From assembly GCA_002070755.1 (NCBI GenBank), contig MWDY01000006.1, forward strand, positions 1-24,604: DNA of 24,604 nucleotides, in the 5' to 3' direction. This stretch comes from Spirochaetes bacterium ADurb.Bin110 (GTDB taxonomy: Bacteria; Spirochaetota; Spirochaetia; Treponematales; Rectinemataceae). The notes under the pieces are model-generated. The model saw nothing but the letters and a program-made list of their open reading frames with translations, was not told the DNA's origin and did no database searches. The position numbers and the translations under genes were made by a program. How positions within the stretch are numbered: position 1 is the stretch's first letter; every line of letters starts with the position of its first letter. Of this stretch, positions 15,317 through 23,524 are shown one piece after another.

Positions 15317-16261
15317 CTAAGCTGTGATCACCGTGCCGGCCTTGCCGCTTACCGCGGCAGTGGCATTTTCCATGGAAGTTATAATCACTTTGGCACCACC
15401 TCTCCGAATAAAGTCACAAGCTGCCTCTATCTTGGGCCCCATGGAACCTTTGGGGAAATGTCCTTCGGCCATGTATTGCTCGCATTCTTTTAGACTGAGA
15501 TGATCGAATACTCGCTGATCGGGCTTTCGAAAATTGATTGCAACCTTGTCCACGCCTGTAAGTATTATGAGCTCATCCGCATCTATAAGGCTCGCAAGAA
15601 GCGACGAGGCCCGGTCTTTATCGATGACTGCATCCACTCCAGAGAGCGTCTCATCTGCATCGCGCTTTACAGGGATTCCTCCTCCCCCAACCGCGATGAC
15701 TATCTTGCCATCATCTATGAGATCCTTGATTGTGTCCTTTTCTATGACATCGAGCGGTTTTGGGCTTGGGACTACACGCCGATAGCCGCGCATTGGATCT
15801 TCCTTGATTACCCAGCCGCGAGCGCGCAATTTCTCTACTTCCTCGGCTTTGTAAAAGGGACCGACAAATTTAGTTGGATTCAGCATTGATGGATCATTCG
15901 GGTCGACAACTACCTGCGTTATTATGGTGACGACATCCTTATCTATGCCTTCGGTGCGCAGTGCATTGGCAAGGCTCTGTGCGATCATATAGCCCATAGA
16001 ACCTTGCGTATCAGCAACAATTACATTAAGTGGAGATGGAGGAACTTGTGCGGAAGCCGCCTCATTTCGGATGAGATGCACACCAGCCTGTGGGCCATTC
16101 CCATGTGTAAGAACTACTTTGTGTCCTTCGGCTATCATTCCAACTATTGCCTTCATGCTCTTTCTGGTATTTTCGAACTGCTGTTCTATAGTTCCTTCGG
16201 TGCCTTCCTCGATGATCGCATTGCCACCAAGCGCTACGACAATAGTTTTGCGAGTTGCCAT
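15317..16261 (-). CDS. arcC: carbamate kinase
   Basis: Cytosolic amino-acid-kinase-family enzyme that makes ATP from carbamoyl phosphate and ADP, the last step of arginine-deiminase-type fermentation. The 314-residue product has the family's usual length. It shows VVALGGNAI at the N-terminus, THGNGPQAG at about 53-61, GYRRVVPSP, AVGGGGIPV, DKDRASSLLA and FPKGSMGPKIEAA near the C-terminus. ATG 16261 has AAGGAG 5 nt upstream. An upstream in-frame ATG at 16336 lies beyond the promoter and is rejected. No arginine deiminase or ornithine transcarbamylase gene is adjacent, so the source of carbamoyl phosphate here is not visible. It leads the yajC-secD-secF group. Confidence 0.96.
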   Translation of the reverse strand: MATRKTIVVALGGNAIIEEGTEGTIEQQFENTRKSMKAIVGMIAEGHKVVLTHGNGPQAGVHLIRNEAASAQVPPSPLNVIVADTQGSMGYMIAQSLANALRTEGIDKDVVTIITQVVVDPNDPSMLNPTKFVGPFYKAEEVEKLRARGWVIKEDPMRGYRRVVPSPKPLDVIEKDTIKDLIDDGKIVIAVGGGGIPVKRDADETLSGVDAVIDKDRASSLLASLIDADELIILTGVDKVAINFRKPDQRVFDHLSLKECEQYMAEGHFPKGSMGPKIEAACDFIRRGGAKVIITSMENATAAVSGKAGTVITA

Positions 16262-16301
16262 GAATGCTCCTTTTCTAGATAGCGAAATTTCCAGAAATAG
16301 T

Positions 16302-16329
16302 AGTATAACACTTTTCGAAAAATCCGCAA
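16302..16329 (-). promoter_or_regulatory. arcC promoter
   Basis: On the minus strand TTGCGG (16329-16324), 16-nt spacer, TATACT (16307-16302). The start site near 16295 gives a 34-nt leader with AAGGAG. Confidence 0.6.
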
Positions 16330-16338
16330 TGCGCATTG
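16327..16338. promoter_or_regulatory. 12-bp perfect palindrome between divergent promoters
   Basis: CAATGCGCATTG is its own reverse complement. It overlaps the -35 box of the arcC promoter on one side and that of the ispH promoter on the other, so a dimeric regulator bound here could control both. Confidence 0.5.
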
Positions 16339-16365
16339 TGGAAATGGCTTTCCAAATCTGATAAT
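16336..16365 (+). promoter_or_regulatory. ispH promoter, possibly giving a leaderless mRNA
   Basis: TTGTGG (16336-16341), 18-nt spacer, GATAAT (16360-16365). Only 8 nt separate the -10 box from ATG 16374 and no Shine-Dalgarno sequence is present. Confidence 0.5.
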
Positions 16366-16373
16366 ATCGAATT

Positions 16374-17258
16374 ATGCAGATCGTTCGAGCAAGAATCCTT
16401 GGTATGTGTATGGGCGTGCGGCGCGCGGATGAGCTAGCGCATCGAGCTGCCGAGAAAGCCGCTCGAAGTGGCCGCCCTGTCTATAGCTATGGCCCCCTTA
16501 TCCATAATCCTCAAGCAGTTGCCGACCTCGAATCTCTTGGTGTTCATGTTCTGGAACCTCGCGCAATTGAGTCGGAGCTGGATGAACTCCCGAACCTCAA
16601 AGATGCTATAGTCATAATCAGAGCCCATGGAGCATCGCTGGCAGCGCTCTCTCGCTTGCATGTGCTTGGTGCGCGAATAATCGATGCCACCTGTCCTCGA
16701 GTCATCAAGAGCCAAGGCCTAGCCCGGCATTACGAGAGATTAGGTTGGCAGGTAGTGCTTATAGGCGATCCTCGTCATGGCGAGATTTCAGGTATTCTAG
16801 GGCATACCTTGAATGCTCTAGTCGTAGATTGCCCGGAAACAGCCCTTCCTTTAGCAAGATCACTCAGAGACAAGCCTTGTGCCCTCATTGCACAAACAAC
16901 TATCCGTCAGGAAGACTACGATGCGGTTATCGATATTTTTCAGTCTTATGTCAAAAAGATGATCGCAGAAAAAACCATATGTCCAGCTACACGGGAACGT
17001 CAGCAGGCATTGGCAGAACTCAGCACACAGGTAGATGCGGTGCTTGTGGTAGGCGGCAAGAACTCTGAAAATACAAAGAGGCTCTATAGAAGCGCCATAG
17101 GCTTTGGCCTTCCTTCCTGGCATATAGAGACAGCAAGCGAACTCATGCCCGAGATGATGCGCTATAATCGCATAGGCATTACAGCAGGTGCCTCGACTCC
17201 CGACTTTATTGTGGATGAAATTCAAGAAATGCTTGTTAGGATGGCTCAGAGCGGATAG
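16374..17258 (+). CDS. ispH: 4-hydroxy-3-methylbut-2-enyl diphosphate reductase (IspH/LytB)
   Basis: Iron-sulfur enzyme for the last step of the MEP isoprenoid pathway, converting HMBPP to IPP and DMAPP. The three cluster cysteines are present: Cys12 (GMCMGV), Cys107 (DATCP) and Cys203 (ICPAT). Substrate-binding residues are also there: His44 in HNPQAV, His85 in RAHG, His135 and Glu137 in GDPRHGEI, Thr175 in QTTI, and the GGKNSENTKRL and GITAGASTPD segments. The 294-residue length is normal for the short bacterial form, without the S1 extension seen in some anaerobes. It is the first gene of a tightly packed + strand group with udk, the TtcA-like gene and thpR. Confidence 0.97.
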   Translation: MQIVRARILGMCMGVRRADELAHRAAEKAARSGRPVYSYGPLIHNPQAVADLESLGVHVLEPRAIESELDELPNLKDAIVIIRAHGASLAALSRLHVLGARIIDATCPRVIKSQGLARHYERLGWQVVLIGDPRHGEISGILGHTLNALVVDCPETALPLARSLRDKPCALIAQTTIRQEDYDAVIDIFQSYVKKMIAEKTICPATRERQQALAELSTQVDAVLVVGGKNSENTKRLYRSAIGFGLPSWHIETASELMPEMMRYNRIGITAGASTPDFIVDEIQEMLVRMAQSG

Positions 17259-17301
17259 GCATTCCACTTTACCATAATGCAAAGCCGTGATAAAAAAGGG
17301 T

Positions 17302-17952
17302 ATGCCAGCAGTCAAGATAATCGGTATTTCTGGTGGTTCCGGCTCGGGTAAAACCACGATCGTTCGAAAAATATCTGAAATTGTCAGCGACTTCGTCTTC
17401 CTGCCGCAGGATAATTACTACAAGTCAGCAGAATTCATAAGCAACCTCAATATCACAGCGTTCAACTTCGACCATCCCGATGCCTTCGACAACGAGCTTC
17501 TTATCTCTCACCTCACGGCGCTTAAAAATGGTCAATCCATCGACATGCCTGTCTACGATTTCGTTCATCACAAAAGAACAGATCAGACCATCCATATTAA
17601 GCCCTCCAAGCTTGTAATTTTCGAAGGAATAATGATTTTCACTAACAAGGAAGTGCGAGACCTCATAGACCTAAAGATCTATGTCGATACACCGGACGAT
17701 ATCCGCTTTATCCGACGCCTATCGCGGGATATCAAGGAGCGTGGCCGCACCGTAGACTCCGTGGTAGAGCAATATATGACAATGGTAAGGCCTGGACACT
17801 ACGATTTTATCGAACCAACCAAAGCTTACGCTGATATAATTATTCCTGAGGGTGGGTTCAATGAGCGGGCACTAGATGTGCTCGTTTCCTTCATCAATTC
17901 CGTCATCTATCCATCTGAAGGTTATGAAAAACGCTCGCGCCACTCTTTCTAA
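17302..17952 (+). CDS. udk: uridine kinase
   Basis: Cytosolic P-loop kinase of the uridine kinase / phosphoribulokinase family, salvaging uridine and cytidine to UMP and CMP. The Walker A motif [12 protein letters not shown] is close to the start. DNYYKS follows at the family's place, then the [10 protein letters not shown] segment, the YDF motif, and IFEGIMIF as Walker B-like strand. [11 protein letters not shown] is the lid arginine segment. The ATG at 17302 gives [12 protein letters not shown], aligning with family starts, but its AAGGG ribosome-binding site is only 1-2 nt away. GTG 17287 is an alternative, adding five residues; a CATAAT lies 8 nt before it. The 3' end overlaps the next gene by 29 nt. 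Confidence 0.93.
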   Translation: MPAVKIIGISGGSGSGKTTIVRKISEIVSDFVFLPQDNYYKSAEFISNLNITAFNFDHPDAFDNELLISHLTALKNGQSIDMPVYDFVHHKRTDQTIHIKPSKLVIFEGIMIFTNKEVRDLIDLKIYVDTPDDIRFIRRLSRDIKERGRTVDSVVEQYMTMVRPGHYDFIEPTKAYADIIIPEGGFNERALDVLVSFINSVIYPSEGYEKRSRHSF

Positions 17953-18655
17953 GCTCAGCGAGATTGCCCTGCGTCGCTATAATATGATTCAGCCAGGAGA
18001 TAGAATCCTCATTGCGGTCTCTGGCGGAAAAGATTCCTGCTGCCTTGCCTGGGATCTGGCTAAGAAACGCCAATGGTGGGAGACCCCTTTCGAGATTGCC
18101 TCCTGTCATATAGTCACCGACCTTGAAGGTGCAGACTTTTCGCAGACCCAGGATGATGCCTGGCTTGCCTTGTGTATGGCCGAATGGGGCATTCAATACA
18201 CACGATTAGAAATACCTGTGGTGGGCAGACTCAAACCAGGAAGGTCAATGAACTGCTATTGGTGTACCACCCAGCGCCGATCCGAGCTCATGAAATATGC
18301 AGAGCAGCATAGATTCAATAAGCTCGCCCTCGGCCACCACATGGACGATATTCTCGAGACTCTGCTTATGAACATGCTGAAAAAGGGCGAATTTACAACT
18401 ATGCCTCCTGTCATGCCCTATAGAAAATATCCCATAACAGTTATCCGGCCTCTTGCTTTGTGCGAAGAAAGGCAGATTCTAGCTTGTGCCGATGAACTGG
18501 GCTTGTCAGCTTACACATGTACATGTTCATTCAATTTAGAAGGAGAACGAAAAAAAGCAAAAGAACTCCTTAAACATTTGACCGAGGGCTCGAGCCACAA
18601 GAAGCGTAATATCTTTGAGTCTATGTCTCGCATAAGGAAAGATTATCTGCCATAA
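17924..18655 (+). CDS. TtcA/TilS-family PP-loop tRNA thiolase (TtcA-like)
   Basis: ATP-pyrophosphatase of the TtcA family, expected to thiolate cytidine-32 of tRNA using an iron-sulfur cluster. SGGKDS is the PP-loop at 33-38. Cys111 and Cys114 form the CxxC in [25 protein letters not shown] at 137-151 is the family's central motif, and TCTCSF near 198-203 gives the third conserved cysteine region. At 243 residues it is shorter than E. coli TtcA (311), lacking part of the C-terminal extension, as many TtcA-like proteins do. ATG 17924 is preceded by GAAGG and lies inside the end of udk, giving translational coupling. tRNA target and position are inferred from the family. Confidence 0.85.
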   Translation: MKNARATLSKLSEIALRRYNMIQPGDRILIAVSGGKDSCCLAWDLAKKRQWWETPFEIASCHIVTDLEGADFSQTQDDAWLALCMAEWGIQYTRLEIPVVGRLKPGRSMNCYWCTTQRRSELMKYAEQHRFNKLALGHHMDDILETLLMNMLKKGEFTTMPPVMPYRKYPITVIRPLALCEERQILACADELGLSAYTCTCSFNLEGERKKAKELLKHLTEGSSHKKRNIFESMSRIRKDYLP

Positions 18656-18661
18656 TGAGAC

Positions 18662-19231
18662 ATGCGTCTCTTTGCCGCCCTGCCTTTTCCAGCCGCCGCT
18701 CAGAATCAGATAGGAACTTACTGCGCCTCTCTCGAGGAGTCTTTTAGGCCAGCTCGCCCTTCGTGGGTTCCTCCTCAAAACCTGCATTTGACTCTTCATT
18801 TCTTTGGAGAATTGGAAGCAGAAGACGCCGAAAAGCTTAAGGTTTTGCTTTCCGATGCAGCCAATATCTGCCCTCCGCTCAGGATAACTACAGAAGGGCT
18901 GTCCGTGCTCCCATCCATGAATAGGCCTCGGGTGCTCTACCTCGCAACGCGCATAGAACCATTCGAACCACTTACAAGGTTGATAAACAGGATACGCAAG
19001 ATTGCAGTTCAGCTAGGAGCAGAGACCGACGCTCGCCCATGGAAGGCTCATCTTACCCTCGCACGACTCAAACTGCCTATTGCTCCTGAGCTTTCGTCGC
19101 TTCCTAAGCTCCCAAAACTGAACCTATCTATCGATTCGTTCGAGCTTCTGCAGTCGACTCTCAGCCCTACGGGCGCAGTCTATTCTAGAATAAGTCGTTT
19201 TGCGTTCTACACTGACACAAGCACATTATAA
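18662..19231 (+). CDS. thpR: RNA 2',3'-cyclic phosphodiesterase (ThpR / 2'-5' RNA ligase family)
   Basis: Cytosolic 2H-phosphoesterase that opens 2',3'-cyclic phosphates on RNA ends. The two HxTx catalytic motifs are His42-Leu-Thr44 (LHLTLHF) and His130-Leu-Thr132 (AHLTLAR). MRLFAALPFP at the N-terminus and WVPPQNLHLTL are typical. The 189-residue length is normal. It begins 6 nt after the TtcA-like stop, with no good Shine-Dalgarno sequence, so it likely depends on coupling. Its last 25 nt overlap the 3' end of the convergent lipid kinase gene. Confidence 0.93.
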   Translation: MRLFAALPFPAAAQNQIGTYCASLEESFRPARPSWVPPQNLHLTLHFFGELEAEDAEKLKVLLSDAANICPPLRITTEGLSVLPSMNRPRVLYLATRIEPFEPLTRLINRIRKIAVQLGAETDARPWKAHLTLARLKLPIAPELSSLPKLPKLNLSIDSFELLQSTLSPTGAVYSRISRFAFYTDTSTL

Positions 19232-20268
19232 GCGTTTTGAAGTTTCTCTATTTCAAGCGGGAAGTCACATTTTGCAAGGACAGTTGTCTCTCCGTCGCAC
19301 TGTAAAGGAATGCTTTCTTGGTAATCTATCTGGAGCTTGTCCGCAGTGAAATGTGTAAGTTCGTGAATGTGCTCGTGCTTTCCATGCTCTATGGATCCTT
19401 TTAGGATAAGCTTCCTAAATAGGCTTGTCTGAGATATAGCAATGCAGTTGTGCTCATTCGGAAGTATGTTTTTGTGTGAGCCATAATAACGGTTGCCTGA
19501 AGCTCCCATAGCCACCAAAAGACGAGGAAGCTCGGAATCCAATACAAGCCTGCCCCTATTCCAGGCCTTGAGACCCATGTTTACCACTTTATAGACACGA
19601 TCATAGAACATAGTCCCTACATCTACCCAAAATTTGTAGGAATCTCCAGGAAAATGGCGCTTGAGACGATTTGTCATCTCCGCTACATAGGCATCGAGAC
19701 CTACACTAGCTATATTGAAAGAATACCGAGGCAGGGCTCCACCTTCATAGCTTGGCGTTATTTTGAGAGCGGGCCTCCGTTCGAGAATCACTGGATTCAG
19801 AAACCTCTCTAGAGCAACAAAAAGATCCCTTCCCTCCGAGCCGTCGTTGCCTGTTCCAAAGGGCAACCTCACTATTCCAAAGCGATCCTTTTCCGATTCA
19901 GGAAGCAGAGTGAGTTGCTCCGCAGTCTCAAGACTTGTGCCATCCCCACCTGCTGTAATGATAAGGTGGTAAGAATCTTTTCCATTAGATGGAGAATGCT
20001 CCAGTATGCGCTGGACTATCGTCGCAGCGTGTCCACATCTCTCAGTAAGATGCATTTTCAAGCTAAACGGAGCCTTGCGCAGAGGCAGGTCGGATGACCG
20101 CCTTACCATCTCCTTTAGCTCTCTCATTCGCTTCTTTGAATGGTGGATCCTACTAAAGCCGCCAGCTTTTGGATTAGCGACAACATCGATAATTAAAGAC
20201 TGATCCGAGAAAACGGGAGAGTGAGCAAAAATAATGTTTAGTCCCTCTGCTAAATCTTCTGGCTTCAT
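19207..20268 (-). CDS. diacylglycerol/sphingosine-kinase-family lipid kinase
   Basis: Predicted ATP-dependent lipid kinase of the DAGK catalytic (NAD-kinase-like) fold. The visible motifs are DVVANPKAGG near 28-37, TAGGDGTSLE at 105-114 (the ATP-binding GGDGT) and PFGTGNDGS at 136-144. A second beta domain follows, ending in PLQCDGET, the usual 'xxxDGE' of the family. At 353 residues it is somewhat longer than bacterial DgkB/YegS (about 300), mostly at the N-terminus. The ATG at 20268 lies 4 nt after the stop codon of the sensor kinase gene and has no Shine-Dalgarno sequence, so it is cotranscribed and coupled. Substrate is unknown; the neighbouring acyltransferase-like domain makes an acylated lipid signal conceivable. 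Confidence 0.87.
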   Translation of the reverse strand: MKPEDLAEGLNIIFAHSPVFSDQSLIIDVVANPKAGGFSRIHHSKKRMRELKEMVRRSSDLPLRKAPFSLKMHLTERCGHAATIVQRILEHSPSNGKDSYHLIITAGGDGTSLETAEQLTLLPESEKDRFGIVRLPFGTGNDGSEGRDLFVALERFLNPVILERRPALKITPSYEGGALPRYSFNIASVGLDAYVAEMTNRLKRHFPGDSYKFWVDVGTMFYDRVYKVVNMGLKAWNRGRLVLDSELPRLLVAMGASGNRYYGSHKNILPNEHNCIAISQTSLFRKLILKGSIEHGKHEHIHELTHFTADKLQIDYQESIPLQCDGETTVLAKCDFPLEIEKLQNAYNVLVSV

Positions 20269-20272
20269 ATCA

Positions 20273-23200
20273 TTAAAGATTGTATGATGATATCTTCGTA
20301 GTGTCTACAGTATCTTGTTTTGGAAACATGGCGTTGATTTCATCGATAGCTTTCATAACTAAAGATAGTTCCTCCGTCGAAAAATCGATTTTGGGAATAA
20401 GGCGCGAGATAGTTCTTTTTATAAAGAGCTGATTATTTGGAGTCTTTTGCTCATATATCGAAGCATGGTTCATCATCATTACAGTACATGGCAGCGGATT
20501 GCTGTAACCTCCAATAATCTCGAAGCCAACTCTCTTGAACATTTGGATCAGATTAGTTTCATCGGCAAAGACATCGATAAAAATCTGTTTTGCGCCCCAA
20601 CCACGGGCATATAGATATGACAGCACCATGATTTCGAATGGAGTGAGGCCTCGGCGCTCATCCTTCGTCACTGCGAGCCTGTCGATCTCGGCATAGCGAG
20701 CGCCCTCGAGATAAGGACTGATTTGGAAGTTTTCCTCGATAGGAACATGCCCATTCGCTTCGCTCAAGTGAACAGAGACAGTACCAATGGGCTGAAACCC
20801 TTTGTAAGCAATAATATGAAATGCTGAATCGTCGCACTTACGATGAATTGTTTCTTCCTGATAACCTTTTTCTCCCACCAATACCTTGCGCTGTAGATAA
20901 TAGCTATCATCGAATTGGCGCGGTTCGCTGGCATGGATAAACCATATCCTATCTTTGTCTTGGATTGCGGATGGCAAAATCACAGTAAAGGTTGTTCCCT
21001 TGCCAAGCTGACTGTCGAGGAGGATACGTCCTCCATATTTTGTTACGATATGGTTTGCAAAACTCAAGCCCATGCCAGTAACCGAGCTGGTTTCTTCAAC
21101 TGTCAGGAAATTATTTACAATTCTATCGAATTTCTCATTCCTCATCCCTATGCCAGTATCTTGGACCGAAACCAGCACATCATCTCCTTCCTGCCGACAG
21201 GAAAGTGTCAAAACTCCGTCGCTACGCATAGCTTGAACAGAATTGATGATGAGATTAAGAAATACTTGTTGAAGCTCAGTAGGATTTGCAAGAACTTCCT
21301 TGACACTATCGTAAGATTTCCGCACTACAATCGATCCGAAATCGATGCTGCGCATTGCCATTTTCAACGAGTTCTCGAGCACATTTATGATATTTATCAT
21401 ATCTAAAGTAGTGCGTGTCTTCTTTGAATAGATCATAAGACTCTTGATAAAATCCAAGGCGCTCTGAGAGTAATGGGCGATATCCTCTGTATATCCTCGG
21501 ATTGGGCTACCCTCAGGTGCCTCCTCCAGAATCAAATCCGTCGTGCCTAGAATTCCACCAATAGGATTGTTTATTTCATGTGCGATTGTGGAAACGAGCG
21601 AACCAATCGCAGCTAGTTTTTCTTCTGAAAGGAGTTCCTCTTGCTGACTTTTCTGTTTGCTTATATCCTGGAAAAGCTCGATGAAGGCCCCTAGAGAGCT
21701 CTCTCGCGCTGGAATGGGATAAAAATTGAGTGAAAATGTTAGTTGAGTCCGGCTGTCTTGCTTTTCGGTATTGAAAGGCAACATTGTGTGGAGACAGTCC
21801 TGGGCAAGGCATTCGGCACAGGGGCGATCCCTATTGAAATATGCCTTATAGCACTTCGATCCTAAAAGCTCTTCCTGAGTCTTCTCGAAGTAGCGCTGAA
21901 CGGCATAGTTGGCGGTTACAATATTGTAATTGATGTCCTGAATCGAAATAGGCGTTGCAATTCCATCGAAAAATGTTTCGAATTTTCTCTGATTGATTAG
22001 CTGTTTGTTGGCATCTTGAAGGCGTTTTTGATGCTGGCGCAGACGCTCGTAAGTTATAGCATTCTCCATTGCAACCGATGCCTGATCCACAAGAAATTGC
22101 AAAATATCGAGTTCATACTTGTTATAATAGTCTTTCTCGAGACGCGGACCAAGAATGATGAAGCCATTCAGCCTTTCTTTAAACTTTAGTGGAAGTACTA
22201 GGCTTGCCAAGACAGTCTGATGCTTTTGGCCTTTTATTAACATTATGCCGATGTTCCACTGTGAATAGGCCTGCTTTTCTTGAGCAGATTTCTTTTGATA
22301 GGCTTGTATGAAAGGAGATGACTTGGGCACAATGACCTGATTGCTGGAGTTCTGGCTTCCTTGTTCCTGTACGAAATCCAGGCCCCGAGAGGCAATAACA
22401 CGGAAATTCTGCGATTTATATTCATTTAAGAGAACAAAAGCCCACTCGAGCTTTAATGCCGATATCACATTATCGATAACCAACCTCGAAAGCTCCTCGA
22501 GGTTCACGATAGATGTGAGCTTAGTAGAAAAATCCCTAAGCTCTCTATAATAAAGGAAGCTTTTCCCACCCGAGATGCGTTCAAGAAAGGTCTGTGTTGC
22601 CGTGCGCAAGGGACCAAATAAGAAGGCGGAGCATATACCAAGACAGAGAGCCAGAGGCACCAAAATGGAGTTTGGCACAAAGCGATTGAGTTTAAAGATG
22701 AAAACGAAGAACAGCATGTATATGATGCTTGAAAAAGCCGCTACAAGTACACCGAGAATCAAATCGAATACGAAGGTCGAATAATGTACAAGTCTGTATT
22801 TATATATACTATAAAATATAATCGACGAGTTTATCATCGCCGCAATCATATCCACTGGATGTCGGCCGATGGGCTCATATAGGTAAGCTAAAACGCCGAT
22901 CATAAGCACAACAACGCCTATGAGCATTAGCTGCAGAGCGCGCTTTAAAAACTTATTCTGATTAGCCTTTTGTTCTCTCAGTAGAAATAAAATAGTCAGA
23001 ATCAAGTAAGCATAAGAGAGAGAATAGACTATGAGCGCATCTGACCCAAGCCTATAATGATAGTCAAAGCCTTCGAACCAGACATCCGCAACAATGGAGC
23101 TAGAAAAATTCAGATAGAGCAAATAAGCATATAATACGCATCCAATATAGAGCAGATTACGGTAAAGCTTTTTCTCGCTCTTGGAAAAATAGAGAAGTGT

Positions 23201-23446
23201 GGCAAAAATCGCGAAAGGTGCCCCAAGTAACCCAACCAACTTGATCTTGATTGAGTCGGTTAGGCTTATGATGCCTATATTGCCATAGGCCATAAAGGCT
23301 CCGAAGCTCCAGAGCGCCATCATGACCATATATATAAGGAATGAAACATTCACCCGCTCTTTTCTGCCAGAAAGACCAAAGATGATGAAAATGACATAGA
23401 TGCAGAACGATAATGCGGCAACGAGCGAAGAAAAATTAAATATCAT
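20273..23446 (-). CDS. hybrid membrane sensor histidine kinase with C-terminal FeeM/AHL-synthase-like GNAT domain
   Basis: Inner-membrane sensor of 1057 residues. About nine TM segments (5-280) include a 7TM-type histidine kinase input region. A GAF domain follows (about 305-465), then a PAS domain (about 487-597) with a cysteine cluster at 532, 543, 546 and 551. The HisKA phospho-acceptor is His623 in IAHEINNP. The HATPase shows the N box [10 protein letters not shown] (731-740), DTGIGM (763-768) and [11 protein letters not shown] (791-801). After a short linker, residues about 838-1000 form a GNAT fold resembling N-acyl amino acid synthases and acyl-homoserine-lactone synthases: [45 protein letters not shown] and [17 protein letters not shown] is 7 nt before ATG 23446. 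Kinase assignment is firm; the acyltransferase assignment rests on motif order and is less certain. Confidence 0.88.
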   Translation of the reverse strand: MIFNFSSLVAALSFCIYVIFIIFGLSGRKERVNVSFLIYMVMMALWSFGAFMAYGNIGIISLTDSIKIKLVGLLGAPFAIFATLLYFSKSEKKLYRNLLYIGCVLYAYLLYLNFSSSIVADVWFEGFDYHYRLGSDALIVYSLSYAYLILTILFLLREQKANQNKFLKRALQLMLIGVVVLMIGVLAYLYEPIGRHPVDMIAAMINSSIIFYSIYKYRLVHYSTFVFDLILGVLVAAFSSIIYMLFFVFIFKLNRFVPNSILVPLALCLGICSAFLFGPLRTATQTFLERISGGKSFLYYRELRDFSTKLTSIVNLEELSRLVIDNVISALKLEWAFVLLNEYKSQNFRVIASRGLDFVQEQGSQNSSNQVIVPKSSPFIQAYQKKSAQEKQAYSQWNIGIMLIKGQKHQTVLASLVLPLKFKERLNGFIILGPRLEKDYYNKYELDILQFLVDQASVAMENAITYERLRQHQKRLQDANKQLINQRKFETFFDGIATPISIQDINYNIVTANYAVQRYFEKTQEELLGSKCYKAYFNRDRPCAECLAQDCLHTMLPFNTEKQDSRTQLTFSLNFYPIPARESSLGAFIELFQDISKQKSQQEELLSEEKLAAIGSLVSTIAHEINNPIGGILGTTDLILEEAPEGSPIRGYTEDIAHYSQSALDFIKSLMIYSKKTRTTLDMINIINVLENSLKMAMRSIDFGSIVVRKSYDSVKEVLANPTELQQVFLNLIINSVQAMRSDGVLTLSCRQEGDDVLVSVQDTGIGMRNEKFDRIVNNFLTVEETSSVTGMGLSFANHIVTKYGGRILLDSQLGKGTTFTVILPSAIQDKDRIWFIHASEPRQFDDSYYLQRKVLVGEKGYQEETIHRKCDDSAFHIIAYKGFQPIGTVSVHLSEANGHVPIEENFQISPYLEGARYAEIDRLAVTKDERRGLTPFEIMVLSYLYARGWGAKQIFIDVFADETNLIQMFKRVGFEIIGGYSNPLPCTVMMMNHASIYEQKTPNNQLFIKRTISRLIPKIDFSTEELSLVMKAIDEINAMFPKQDTVDTTKISSYNL

Positions 23447-23468
23447 CGAATTGCTCCTGCTCGATGAT
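23442..23468 (-). promoter_or_regulatory. hairpin that encloses the ribosome-binding site and start codon of the sensor kinase gene
   Basis: On the minus strand ATCATCGA (23468-23461) and TCGATGAT (23449-23442) form an 8-bp perfect stem with an 11-nt loop. The loop holds the AGGAG sequence and the 3' arm contains the ATG at 23446. Confidence 0.5.
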
Positions 23469-23491
23469 CATGCTATGAATTATTGCTGCGA

Positions 23492-23500
23492 ATTATAGCA
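23492..23500 (-). promoter_or_regulatory. extended -10 promoter of the sensor kinase gene
   Basis: On the minus strand TGCTATAAT, an extended -10 element with perfect TATAAT and no recognisable -35 box. The start site near 23485 gives a leader of about 40 nt that carries the hairpin over the start codon. Confidence 0.55.
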
Positions 23501-23524
23501 CGTAATGAGGCAGGATAGTATACA

